Shown here one piece after another: positions 35,726-44,812 of a stretch of 64,000 nt of DNA; position 1 is the stretch's first letter, and every line of letters begins with the position of its first letter. The DNA lies in contig NC_013720.1 of assembly GCF_000025185.1 (NCBI RefSeq), positions 3,224,001 through 3,288,000 of the forward strand, read 5' to 3'. Both the position numbers and the translations under genes were made by a program. Below the pieces are notes generated by a model. That model saw only the letters and a program-made list of their open reading frames with translations. It ran no database searches and was not told the DNA's origin. This stretch comes from Pirellula staleyi DSM 6068 (lineage in GTDB: Bacteria > Planctomycetota > Planctomycetia > Pirellulales > Pirellulaceae).

Positions 35726-37369
35726 GTGAAAGTCCGTCCGTTTGTTACTGGGGTCGGTTTATTGCTCGTCGTGTTTGCGGCGATCGAAAATCACGCGAGT
35801 TTCGGGGCCGAGGTCTCTGGCGCGATCGAAAACCCTGGCGAGCAGTTTAGCCCAGCTGCCGATTTTCAGCTGACAGCCGACACCACCTTTGGCTGGCGCA
35901 CCGGTCGGCTGAGTGGTGCGATTAACCTGGCCGGGCATACTCTTACGATCGACACCGGTGGGGGCAACCGTACGACGCTCGACGGGGCGATCAGTGGCGC
36001 GGGGAATTTGGTCTGGATCGGTGGCGGTGCTCCCACGCTACAAACCGCGCCGTCGTTCCTCGGTGGTGAATCGCCGAGCAGTTTCACCGGCACACTCACG
36101 ATCACGCAAGGAACGCTCGCGCTCGCTAAGCCGATGAACGTTGCAGCATTCGCCGGAAAACTGCTGGTGCTTGGCGGTGGGAAGAATCAGGCAATCGTGC
36201 GACTCGATCAGAGCGAGCAGTTGCCCGACGACTGCGTCGTGCGAATGCTCGGTGAACATGAGGCGCGGATCTGGACCAGCGGCAACTCCGAAACGCTCGG
36301 CCCGCTCGATCTGCAAACGCACGGCACCCTTGATCTCGGAGAGGGGGACAGCAGTTTGTGCTTTGCCGATAGTTCGGCGGTGCGCTGGGATCTCTCCAAG
36401 ACACTCACCATCGAGCAGTGGACAACTGGTCGCGACAAAGTTGCCTTCGGAACTTCGGCGACAGGTCTCACCGACCAGCAGCTCGCGCGGATTGGGTTTG
36501 CGAATCCGTCGCAGCATCCACCGGGACTTTACTCCGCGAAGATCGGTAGCGATGGCGCGGTCGTACCGGGAGTCAAGATTGCGGCCAAAAATGCACCGTT
36601 TGATCTCTCGGAGAATGCTCGCGCGGAACGAGAGAAACTGTACGCCGTCCAGGGCCTAGCGCACATTGCGGCGGCTGATTCTCCGCTGCAGCAAGGGATG
36701 AGTCTCTCGTTCTTCGGCGACTCGATCACATGGCAAGATGTCTATCTCGCCAAGATCCGCGCAGCGATTGCTGCGGGGGAAACAACGAGAAAACTCGAGA
36801 TCAAGTGCATCAATCGGGGGATCAACGGTGGAGGTGTGCTGGCGGTTCGCGACGGAAGCGAAAAGGCTGCCTACGTGAGCGAAGCCGAGCGCGATGGTCG
36901 TCAGGCGGCGCTGGCCGAAGTAATTGCGGCCGACAAGTCGAGTGTCGCGGTGGTGTTTATTGGCATCAACGATGTGTGGTGGCGCGATACAACTCCCGAA
37001 GTCTTCGAAACGACGTTACGCGACATCGCTGCCACCTGTCGCCAGAACCGTACGAAGCTGGTTCTCGCTACGCTGGCGATCTACCAAGAGAAGCCGGACG
37101 GTACCAACCCGCTCGATAAAAAATGCGATGCATTTGCCGAGCTGACGCGCACCGTTGCCAAGGCCGAAAAGGTGACGCTGGTCGATCTCCGGAGCGCGAT
37201 GATTGCGTACCTGCAAAATCACAACGCACAGCTACGCGTCGATGGAATGGTGGTCTCGCGCGAGAGTGGCCTGCTGACCTACGATGGTGTTCATCCCAGC
37301 GAGGAAGGGAATCGCTTGCTCGCCGAGCTGATTAGTGATGGAGTCGTCCGCGCGCTGCGGTCGGAATAG
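35726..37369 (+). CDS. Secreted SGNH hydrolase with N-terminal autotransporter-associated beta-strand repeats
   Basis: GAGG 6 bases upstream supports GTG 35726, giving 547 residues with a signal peptide (VTGVGLLLVVFAAIENHASFGA). Residues 30-290 contain beta-strand repeats of the autotransporter-associated (PATR) kind (INLAGHTLTIDTGGGN, GTLTITQGTLALAKPM, LDLGEGDSSLCFADSS). The C-terminal part is an SGNH/GDSL esterase: FFGDSITWQ (Ser nucleophile), the block III asparagine in VFIGINDVWW, and DGVHPSEEG with catalytic Asp and His. Predicted role: extracellular deacylation of polysaccharide, substrate unknown. A frame extension upstream to 35579 overlaps the TfoX_C gene and is unlikely to be translated. 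Confidence 0.82.
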   Translation: MKVRPFVTGVGLLLVVFAAIENHASFGAEVSGAIENPGEQFSPAADFQLTADTTFGWRTGRLSGAINLAGHTLTIDTGGGNRTTLDGAISGAGNLVWIGGGAPTLQTAPSFLGGESPSSFTGTLTITQGTLALAKPMNVAAFAGKLLVLGGGKNQAIVRLDQSEQLPDDCVVRMLGEHEARIWTSGNSETLGPLDLQTHGTLDLGEGDSSLCFADSSAVRWDLSKTLTIEQWTTGRDKVAFGTSATGLTDQQLARIGFANPSQHPPGLYSAKIGSDGAVVPGVKIAAKNAPFDLSENARAEREKLYAVQGLAHIAAADSPLQQGMSLSFFGDSITWQDVYLAKIRAAIAAGETTRKLEIKCINRGINGGGVLAVRDGSEKAAYVSEAERDGRQAALAEVIAADKSSVAVVFIGINDVWWRDTTPEVFETTLRDIAATCRQNRTKLVLATLAIYQEKPDGTNPLDKKCDAFAELTRTVAKAEKVTLVDLRSAMIAYLQNHNAQLRVDGMVVSRESGLLTYDGVHPSEEGNRLLAELISDGVVRALRSE

Positions 37370-37433
37370 TTTTCGCTCTCCCGGTAAACGCTTAGTCGGT
37401 ACTTCTGGCTGAATATCAGAGCGTATCAATGCC

Positions 37434-37453
37434 CCCTCAAAAATGTTTGAGGG
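37434..37453 (+). repeat. Perfect 8-bp hairpin upstream of the large TPR gene
   Basis: CCCTCAAA (37434-37441) and TTTGAGGG (37446-37453) pair perfectly around a 4-base loop, about 65 bases after the SGNH stop and 78 bases before the next start. There is no T-tract. It could be a weak terminator, an operator or an mRNA leader hairpin. Confidence 0.45.
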
Positions 37454-37531
37454 AGTATGGGGAAGATGCTACGATCGGGGGTCTTTCGTTCTCCCCATCT
37501 TCGCGGCAAAAAACGCTTCTGAGGTTCCGTC

Positions 37532-40500
37532 ATGGCAGGCTCGAAGGTAACGGTTCGAGTAGAGGTCTTTCATCAGCAGCGGTTGCTTGCGCAGCGAGTT
37601 CTGGGGCTCGTCTTGGGGGCGATTTTATTAGGCGCACCCGCGAATGTTTGGTCGCAAACGGCAGCTACAGCTCCTGAGGTGAAGGCTGAGTTGCCGAATC
37701 AATTGGTGCTGGCCAGTGGGGCCGGTTCGCAGATCGATATCGACCAAAAACGTAGCCAAGGGATCCTCGCGCGCGAGCTCTTTCGGCAAGCCTTTATCAT
37801 CGCAGCTGCGGAGACGAATAATGTTGCGGCATACGACCTGAATCTTGGCCAGCGAGGTCCGGAAGGGTGTCCCCAAGTCGATTTGAAATTGCTCGCTAAC
37901 CCGGGCTTGGTGTTTCAGCTTTCGGTGGTGCAAGGGACCCCCGGCATGCAAGGCAAAACCGAGCATCTGAGGCCACACGCTGCTGATAGTTTTTCAAACC
38001 GGGTCGAGGAAGCGGAGCAATTTTCGCGGGGGCTGTTTGGGGTGATGCTCGAGAAGGTGGCGCGCCGAGGGAGCCCGACGTTCTATCGCAATCCCCGCGA
38101 ATTGTTGCCGCAGGTTCCACCGCTGCTCGCCGATATGAACTTTGTCTCGCAGTGGCATGCCGCAGCGCTACTGCACGAAGACATCGAGAAACGTGGCTAT
38201 ACGGTGCATAACCTGGCGGCCCTCAGCCGCGCGTATTCGAACCTGGGGATTCTGACCGATCGTCACTTTCATCCGACGAACAAGGTGTTCAGGGCTCGCG
38301 CTCTGTTGTACGCACAGCGTATGGTGCGCGATGGCCGAGCGAAGGGGCTAGCGCACGAAACTCGCGCGTATGCTTACATGTTGCTCGGCATGCCGCTGCT
38401 GGCGCTGGAAGATCTGCTGGCAATCGAGGGTTTAAAAGAGGAAGAGCGGCAAGGCATGGTAGGTCTTGCGCCGCTGATGAAGTCGTACCTCGATTTCGAC
38501 TATCTAGCGCTCGAGCCCGATCGGCATCCCGATTCGCTGCGGCAATTGGCGACGCTGCTGAGCTATCTCGCGCGGGAATATTCCTACGACGATAATGCCA
38601 AAGCGATTGCCGCGATGAAGGTGATGGAGTCGATGCCGCAGTGCTATCGTGTCGTCGCCGAGATCTCGGAGAATCGCGAACTGGGTACCGCTCGTCAAGC
38701 AACCGGAGTCAGCCCACTGCTCACCGGGGCGACCCTTTACAGCCGCATCGCCAAGCTGCCGTCGCTGCCTCCCGCCATCAAAAAACTGGCCGATGAAGGG
38801 CTCGTGCTGACCACGGGAGGGGGACCGCTTGGCTCGCACGATGTTCGCGCCGAACTGGTGCTGCGGGGCAAGTTGATCGCTGCGCTGCAAGCTGCCGACG
38901 GAGCAGTGGGAGAGCAGCAGCGGCTGACGTTTCCGACCCTCGGTTTCCTGCTCTCCGACCATTCGTTCATGGAAGTGGTCCGGCTGGCCGAGGTGCTTGT
39001 CCACAAACTTGCCGTGCCGCTTGATCCCGGATTCGAAGTCTTCGAGCCGATCTATAAGCCACATCCCTACAGTTATGTGGTCGATAGTTATCGCGGAAGT
39101 TTAGAGTTGCGTCAGGTGGCGATCGGCAAGGCGAAGCAAGAGAGCTGCGCCAATCTCGATATGAATGCTCGTGCTCTACTGCCGGTGATCGATGGAGCCC
39201 AAGCGGCGATGGTGGGGCAGTGGAGTCAAACGAGAGATAAACTCGCGAGACAGACGGACATGACCGGAGCCGATTTGAGTCGACTCTTCAGCCGGCTCCC
39301 TCAGGCACCAGGCGCAAGGCCCGACCAACTAGCGGAAGCGTTCTACGAAACCTGGCCCAATTCAACACTGGCGCGGCAGGCGATGATCAACCATAACTGG
39401 CGCGCTGTGAAACTTGATCTCGATGTCTGGATCAACCGGACCGCACAAGAACCGCTGCTGACACCTGCGCTCGCCCAGCGGCTGATCGCCGAGCGAGAGT
39501 TCGAGAAGGCCGCGCAAATGCTCGAGCAGAGTGTGAAGCTGGCCGGATCGTTCGAGGCCTATTTTCAGCTCGCCACCTGCTATCAGCGGATGGACAAAAA
39601 GCTTGATGCCATCGAGGCCTTCAAGGGAGCACTACAGCTGCCCGATCGGGGGCTCAGTCGCGCGAAGTTCAACGAGTATATCGCTCGGGAATATCTGAAG
39701 CTCGATCGCGCGCAAGATGCGCTCCCTTATGCGGAAGCTGCGGCCGACAGCTATTCCGAATGGGGGCTTCGTGTAGCTGGCGAGACGCACGAAATTTTGC
39801 GCAGCTGGGCCGATGCGGAGAAGTATTTCAAAGCAGCTTCGCTCCGCTACGGCACGACCGACTGGTATCGCTTCACGCACGGCACACCCTTTGGCGACTA
39901 CGAAGGGGCGCGCGAGTTCATGCGTAAGGCGGCGCTCGATGATCGCAATGGCCGGCTGGGTGTCACGACCCGTGCGCACCTTCTGCTGCTCAGCGACAAG
40001 CAGGAAGTGGCGGCCGATTATCTGCAGCGACAAGTGCAGCAAAATCCACGAGCCACGACTCTCCGTTTACTCCTGGCCTCAGCCTGCGATCAAAAGGGGG
40101 ATGCTAAAGCGCGCGACGCCGCACTTCGCCAGATTCTGGCTGACGACGCAGCGCAAAAATCGAACTTGAACCATCCAGCGTGGGACATCTGCCACATCAA
40201 GCTCGCCGAAGCGATCCTGGCCGATGTAGAAAAAGGGAGTCGAGGGGAACTCGATCCCCAAGCGATCGACGCTGCGAGCGAGCGTGCGGAAAGCGACGAT
40301 GGGAGGATCGATCTCTACTACTTGGCGGGACGCTACTGCGAGCTACGCGAGAAAAAGGATCTCGCCAAGACCTTCTACCTGAAGGCGTGGGGTAATGATT
40401 TTGTGAACTACAACACCCGTTATGCAGCGGGCGAGCGCCTCGAGAGAATGGGGGTCGATGCCCGCAGCATTCTCACCGAGAGTCAAAAGAAACTCTACGG

Positions 40501-40633
40501 CGACGCTGTTGCCAGCTCTCCGGACGCCGTGCCCGCTGCAGAACCAGAGGCGGAGAAAATGCCGGCTGCTGAGAAGCCAGAAGCTCAAAAGCCAGAGGAG
40601 CAGAAGCCGGCTGCCGAGCAACCGGCTCCATAA
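37532..40633 (+). CDS. Large secreted TPR-repeat protein
   Basis: The 1033-residue protein has an N-terminal leader (RVLGLVLGAILLGAPANVWSQ) and is otherwise largely helical. From about residue 640 it contains tetratricopeptide repeats, e.g. FEAYFQLATCYQRMDKKLDAIEAF and AREYLKLDRAQDALPYAEAA. The C-terminal tail is Pro/Glu/Lys-rich (EKPEAQKPEEQKP pattern). There is no catalytic motif. GAGG precedes the ATG at suitable distance. It is probably a periplasmic or surface scaffold; no partner is evident from the neighbours. Confidence 0.75.
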   Translation: MAGSKVTVRVEVFHQQRLLAQRVLGLVLGAILLGAPANVWSQTAATAPEVKAELPNQLVLASGAGSQIDIDQKRSQGILARELFRQAFIIAAAETNNVAAYDLNLGQRGPEGCPQVDLKLLANPGLVFQLSVVQGTPGMQGKTEHLRPHAADSFSNRVEEAEQFSRGLFGVMLEKVARRGSPTFYRNPRELLPQVPPLLADMNFVSQWHAAALLHEDIEKRGYTVHNLAALSRAYSNLGILTDRHFHPTNKVFRARALLYAQRMVRDGRAKGLAHETRAYAYMLLGMPLLALEDLLAIEGLKEEERQGMVGLAPLMKSYLDFDYLALEPDRHPDSLRQLATLLSYLAREYSYDDNAKAIAAMKVMESMPQCYRVVAEISENRELGTARQATGVSPLLTGATLYSRIAKLPSLPPAIKKLADEGLVLTTGGGPLGSHDVRAELVLRGKLIAALQAADGAVGEQQRLTFPTLGFLLSDHSFMEVVRLAEVLVHKLAVPLDPGFEVFEPIYKPHPYSYVVDSYRGSLELRQVAIGKAKQESCANLDMNARALLPVIDGAQAAMVGQWSQTRDKLARQTDMTGADLSRLFSRLPQAPGARPDQLAEAFYETWPNSTLARQAMINHNWRAVKLDLDVWINRTAQEPLLTPALAQRLIAEREFEKAAQMLEQSVKLAGSFEAYFQLATCYQRMDKKLDAIEAFKGALQLPDRGLSRAKFNEYIAREYLKLDRAQDALPYAEAAADSYSEWGLRVAGETHEILRSWADAEKYFKAASLRYGTTDWYRFTHGTPFGDYEGAREFMRKAALDDRNGRLGVTTRAHLLLLSDKQEVAADYLQRQVQQNPRATTLRLLLASACDQKGDAKARDAALRQILADDAAQKSNLNHPAWDICHIKLAEAILADVEKGSRGELDPQAIDAASERAESDDGRIDLYYLAGRYCELREKKDLAKTFYLKAWGNDFVNYNTRYAAGERLERMGVDARSILTESQKKLYGDAVASSPDAVPAAEPEAEKMPAAEKPEAQKPEEQKPAAEQPAP

Positions 40634-40650
40634 GTCTTAGCCGCCTGGCG

Positions 40651-42312
40651 CTATGGCTTGGCGAGCAACTCGAGCGACTGCAGGAACGTTTCGGTCTTGC
40701 GCAGCGTGTCGAGGTAAAGCTCGTGATCGAACATCAGGTAGCCATGTTTTCCCCCGTCGTTGATGTCGAGCTCGCAGCGATTCCCGGCTTTTTGCATCGC
40801 ATCACAAAACGCCTGAGCGCCGGCAAACGGAGTCACCGTATCGCCTGTTCCATGAAACAGCAGCGTCGGGGGCAACTTCTCGCGGACCTGATGCACGGGG
40901 GATAGCTCCTGCCAGCGCTCGCCGATCTTCGCGTTGCCGTAGCCCGCTTTCGAGGTGTCGATCACGGGAAACAGCAGCACTAGCGCACGTGGCATGCTGG
41001 TCACTTCGGTCGATTCTCCCGCTTCATCCTGGCCATCGAACAGCGCCGTTCCGGCCGCGACATGTCCCCCGGCGGAACCTCCACTGACCACGATTTTATC
41101 GGGATCAATCCCCAGCAGATCGGCATGGCTTTTGACGAATCGAACAGCCGATCGACCATCTTTCACGCAGTCCAGAACGGTTGTCCCTTGTTTCGGATCG
41201 AGCAGCCGATACTGCACGCTGATGCCGACCATGCCAAGTTTGGCAAAGTGCTCGGCAAAGGGATACATCCGCTGCGGCTCTCCCCCGGTCCAGCCACCGC
41301 CATGGATCACCAGGAAGCAGGCTCGGCGATCGCTCGCTTTCCAGCCGTCGGGCTCAAACACGTGGAGATAGAGCTCGCGGCCTCCCACTTTTTTGTAAAC
41401 GATTTGACGTGCTGGCGCGAGATCGGCGGCCAGTTTCCCCACGGCATCGAGCGGCTTGGGAGCCGCTTGATTAGGCTCCGCGATCCCAGCATGCTGGACG
41501 ATGAATTTGACGATCGGCGTGGGATCATCGAGACCGTGCGGATGATGTCCGACGCCAGGCTTAGCAATCAGCGTGATCGATCCTCCGAGCTGACGATAAC
41601 GCTCGGCTATTACGCCAGTGTTTTCGTCCCATGGCACCACATCGTCGGCGTCGCCATAGACATGGAGCAGCGGAACCTTGGCAGCAGCGAGGGGGGCGAG
41701 GTTGTCGACCGGGTTCTGCTTGGAAGCGAGGGCCGCAGCGTCGTCGGCAAAACCAAAACGCTCGAGGACGAGCATCCAGTCGCGCGGGCTCCCTTTCCCC
41801 TTTCCCTTACCACCCGGCCAGCTCTTGAAATCGCAGACCGGAGCGTCGCCATAGATGCAGGCGACCTTGTCGGGGTTAGCGGCGGCCCAGTTGTAGCAGT
41901 AGAGTCCGCCGCGACTCAGGCCGACGAGCGCCACCTTTTTCGCGAGGCCATGTTTTTCGGTTAGCTGCTGATAACAGCGGTTCCAGTCCTCGACCGCGCC
42001 CGGAGCGCCGAGCATATCAGGAACTCTCACGTAGACGATATGAAACCCGCGCTTCAAAAGTTCGATATCGGGGGCTGGCTTGTGACCAAAAAATTCACCG
42101 TGCCAGACCCAGGGCCGTCCTTCCGCCGCTGCTTTGGGAAGGACGACAAGGACAGGCTTGCCCGCGATCTCGAAATCAAAACGTCGAAAGCCGTTCCACT
42201 CACTTTCGGTCCCTGGAAAAACGGTAGCAGCACTTTCCTCGGCATGCGCGGCTGTTAATTGCGAAAGCGTTAGGAAGAGCGCGAGTGATACGATCCAAAT
42301 GCGGCCAAACAT
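40651..42312 (-). CDS. Secreted two-domain alpha/beta hydrolase (esterase fusion)
   Basis: The 553-residue protein has a signal peptide (IWIVSLALFLTLSQLTAAHA) and two consecutive alpha/beta-hydrolase domains. Domain 1 (about 30-290) has the nucleophile elbow GLSRGG, an acidic residue in VYGDADDVV and His in GVGHHPHG. Domain 2 (about 310-545) is of the BD-FAE/Aes type with the oxyanion motif HGGGW, the elbow GGSAGG, and a C-terminal LLFHGTGDTVTPF and DGGKHGY supplying Asp and His. Each domain therefore looks catalytically complete. A double esterase is suited to removing ester groups from plant or algal polysaccharides; the substrate is not readable. Confidence 0.85.
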   Translation of the reverse strand: MFGRIWIVSLALFLTLSQLTAAHAEESAATVFPGTESEWNGFRRFDFEIAGKPVLVVLPKAAAEGRPWVWHGEFFGHKPAPDIELLKRGFHIVYVRVPDMLGAPGAVEDWNRCYQQLTEKHGLAKKVALVGLSRGGLYCYNWAAANPDKVACIYGDAPVCDFKSWPGGKGKGKGSPRDWMLVLERFGFADDAAALASKQNPVDNLAPLAAAKVPLLHVYGDADDVVPWDENTGVIAERYRQLGGSITLIAKPGVGHHPHGLDDPTPIVKFIVQHAGIAEPNQAAPKPLDAVGKLAADLAPARQIVYKKVGGRELYLHVFEPDGWKASDRRACFLVIHGGGWTGGEPQRMYPFAEHFAKLGMVGISVQYRLLDPKQGTTVLDCVKDGRSAVRFVKSHADLLGIDPDKIVVSGGSAGGHVAAGTALFDGQDEAGESTEVTSMPRALVLLFPVIDTSKAGYGNAKIGERWQELSPVHQVREKLPPTLLFHGTGDTVTPFAGAQAFCDAMQKAGNRCELDINDGGKHGYLMFDHELYLDTLRKTETFLQSLELLAKP

Positions 42313-42400
42313 GGGGGATTCTCGAGCGTTTAAAGTTAAGGGCAGCGTTCCGTCGGATGTGAATAATCGGCTGTGAAGCAGCTGTGCCGTGGGAAGTCGT

Positions 42401-43138
42401 TTATTTCGTATCTGGCTTGTTATCCGCTGCCGAAGTGCCGAGTGCTTGCTCGATCACTTGGGCCACTTGATCGGCCAGAAGCTGCGAGCCCTCTTTGGTG
42501 AAGTGGACATCGCTTGGGATTTGCGCCGTCTTGAGATGGGGGGTAATCGTGGCGCTGAGGTCGTTGATCTCGACACCATTTTCTTCCATCACGCGCTGGG
42601 CAATCGCGTTGTACTCATCGATGCTGCCGAAACGCCGCGTGGGGCTAATCACACCTCCATTGGGAACCGGTGTTGTGGTCCCCCAAATGAGCTTCGCGCC
42701 AGTCGCTTTCAACTTTTTCACGACCGCCCGAAGATTCGCTTCGTAAACATCGGGAGGGGCGTGGCGCACACCCTCCGGAGGCAACTTGGCATCGTGTAGG
42801 CCGAAGTTAAAGTGAATCACATCCCACTTCTTTTTACCGAGCCAAGCGTCGAGATTTGTTAGTCCGTTTTGCGTACTGCTGCAGTTCGTAAGTGGCCGAT
42901 GAACGTTCGCTTTCTCCTTGAGCAGTTCCCGCACCGGCAGGGTGTAACCAATCGAAATCGAATCGCCGATCAGCAGCACGCGCGGAAGTCCTGCGACATC
43001 GTCGATCGGTGCCATTGCGCCGGTTGCTCCTTTGCCTTTCGCTTTCGGCTGCTCCTGGGCGTGGAGAGTGGCTGTGGCGGCGAGCCAACCGGCGACGACA
43101 AGAACGGGCCAGCTTCGGAGCAAGGGTGGGTGAAACAT
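42401..43138 (-). CDS. Secreted SGNH/GDSL-type hydrolase
   Basis: The 245-residue protein has a signal peptide (PVLVVAGWLAATATLHAQ) and the four SGNH blocks: LLIGDSISIGY with the serine, a glycine near NCSST, the asparagine-containing HFNFGLHD, and the C-terminal DVHFTKEG with Asp and His. It lies 88 bases upstream of the two-domain esterase on the same strand, so the two probably form a small operon of extracellular carbohydrate esterases. Confidence 0.85.
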   Translation of the reverse strand: MFHPPLLRSWPVLVVAGWLAATATLHAQEQPKAKGKGATGAMAPIDDVAGLPRVLLIGDSISIGYTLPVRELLKEKANVHRPLTNCSSTQNGLTNLDAWLGKKKWDVIHFNFGLHDAKLPPEGVRHAPPDVYEANLRAVVKKLKATGAKLIWGTTTPVPNGGVISPTRRFGSIDEYNAIAQRVMEENGVEINDLSATITPHLKTAQIPSDVHFTKEGSQLLADQVAQVIEQALGTSAADNKPDTK

Positions 43139-43399
43139 CGTGAGGCTATCCTGGGAGAGAGGCGCGGGGGAGCTATCAGCAGCTTAGCCCACCAGAAGGG
43201 CGTAGCACGTATTCTGCATGGTGGCGCGGCCGCTGCAAGCATTCGAGCGCTCGAGATGGTGGTCGCGCAGTGCTGCGGGGGAGACTCGCGACGCAATTTT
43301 CTGGAAGCCGCTCGATCCTTAGCTTGGCAGTGCTCGCGCGAGCGACGATACTGCCCAATGACCGCTGCCACACGATGCGCTTCCACCCTGGAGAGACCG

Positions 43400-44320
43400 A
43401 TGAACGTTCGTATGCTGCTGAACCTGCTGCTCGTCGCCAGTGCCGCGCTGCTGTGCAGTGCTGCTACGGCGGCCGAGATGGAAGTGACCGCTCCACCGGC
43501 GGAACTGAAGCTCGATCCGGTCTATACCAAGTACATCAGCGCCGAGGGATATCCGATCATCGCCAGCGCGAAGGTGAACGACTACGCGCTGAAGGAAGCG
43601 GCCTACCTGGTGAACATGCTGCTGGCCAAGCGACCCGATGTTCGCAAGGCGATGATTCACAGCGGATCGCGACTGATCATCATGGCACACAACGAATACA
43701 CGACCGACGTTCCCGAGCACTCGCATCTGAAACCGAAAGATTTTTGGGATGCCCGGGCGCGAGGGCTCGGTGGTTCCCAGACCGATCCCGTTTGCTCGTG
43801 TGGCGAAGAGAATTTGCTCTGCTTCGAGGGGGACCCGTATCACACCGAAAACATTTTGATCCACGAATTTGCCCACAACATTCATTTGCGTGGCATGGTG
43901 AATGTCGATCCCACCTTCGATGACCGGGTGAAGCAAGCGTATGACGCGGCGATGAAAGCGGGGCTTTGGAAAGGGAAGTATGGCTCGACGAACCATCACG
44001 AGTATTTTGCCGAAGGGGTGCAGTCGTGGTTCGACAACAATCGCGAGCCCGATCACGATCACAACCATGTGAACACGCGCAAAGAATTGCTCGAGTACGA
44101 TCCGAAGCTCGCTTCCCTGTGCCAAGAGATTTTTGGGGACACTCAGCTGGTCTACACCAAACCGATCACGCGGCTCGAAGCACACATGACGGGCTACGAT
44201 CCGGCCACTGCACCGAAATTCGTTTGGCCCGAGCGGCTGACGGCGGTGAAAGCGGAAATCAAAGCCAAAGCTCAAAAACGGAGCGATGAGGCCAATGCCT
44301 CGCCAAAACAGCCGGAATAG
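43400..44320 (+). CDS. Secreted zinc metallopeptidase-like protein
   Basis: ATG 43400 with GGAGAG just upstream gives 306 residues and a signal peptide (LLNLLLVASAALLCSAATAA). The gluzincin motif is LIHEFAHNIHLRG (HExxH), with a third ligand likely in HHEYFAEGVQSWFD about 55 residues later. A histidine-rich segment PDHDHNHVN follows. The frame is open for 530 bases upstream but that part is antisense to the SGNH gene. I predict a periplasmic or extracellular metallopeptidase of unknown substrate; it does not match a family I can name precisely. Confidence 0.75.
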   Translation: MNVRMLLNLLLVASAALLCSAATAAEMEVTAPPAELKLDPVYTKYISAEGYPIIASAKVNDYALKEAAYLVNMLLAKRPDVRKAMIHSGSRLIIMAHNEYTTDVPEHSHLKPKDFWDARARGLGGSQTDPVCSCGEENLLCFEGDPYHTENILIHEFAHNIHLRGMVNVDPTFDDRVKQAYDAAMKAGLWKGKYGSTNHHEYFAEGVQSWFDNNREPDHDHNHVNTRKELLEYDPKLASLCQEIFGDTQLVYTKPITRLEAHMTGYDPATAPKFVWPERLTAVKAEIKAKAQKRSDEANASPKQPE

Positions 44321-44384
44321 CTGCTGATCGAGTAGCTATCGACTTAGTAGCTGCTGATCGCCCAGCGGCAATGCCGCACGAGTC

Positions 44385-44741
44385 TTACGTCGGCCATTGC
44401 CGAAAGACGACGCAAACCGTGGTGGGATCGAGCACCGCAAACTCGCGTGCTCCCCATGGACGGAGCGAAACGGTCTTGCAGTTGGGGTGGAGTAGCTCGG
44501 CAGCACGGCTCTCGATCTCTCGAAACAGAGCGTCGATATCGTCGGTTTCGATCGCCAGTTCCGGTCGATCTTTGGCGGCATACTCGGGGCTTTCGACGAT
44601 GTAGGCCTTGGCACCATCGCGGGCCACTACCGCCAGCGAGGCGTCCTGATAGAGCACCTCGAAGCCGAGCCCGCGCACGAAAAAGTCGAGCCCTTCGTGC
44701 AACTTGTTGTAGAAGATTTTGGGTATCAGGTTCTTGAGCAT
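44385..44741 (-). CDS. VOC / glyoxalase-like protein
   Basis: Translation from ATG 44741 (AGGAA 5 bases upstream) gives 118 residues of one vicinal-oxygen-chelate module: NLIPKIFYNKLHEGLDFFVRG, FEVLYQDASLAVVARDG, IETDDIDALFREIESR and a terminal EFAVLDPTTVCVVFRQ. VOC domains appear in glyoxalases, dioxygenases and antibiotic-binding proteins; the metal ligands are not obvious here, so function is open. It follows the ATP-grasp gene by 71 bases on the same strand. Confidence 0.8.
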   Translation of the reverse strand: MLKNLIPKIFYNKLHEGLDFFVRGLGFEVLYQDASLAVVARDGAKAYIVESPEYAAKDRPELAIETDDIDALFREIESRAAELLHPNCKTVSLRPWGAREFAVLDPTTVCVVFRQWPT

Positions 44742-44812
44742 CGCATTTCCTCGGGGGGAGATGACCGAGCAGACAGCTGCGCCGCTGTTTCTCTCGCAGG
44801 GCTGGAAATCCA

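Noticed and set aside
42869-43399. N-terminal extension of the metallopeptidase frame
   Set aside because: It overlaps the SGNH gene on the other strand, and a clear ribosome binding site plus signal peptide start at 43400.
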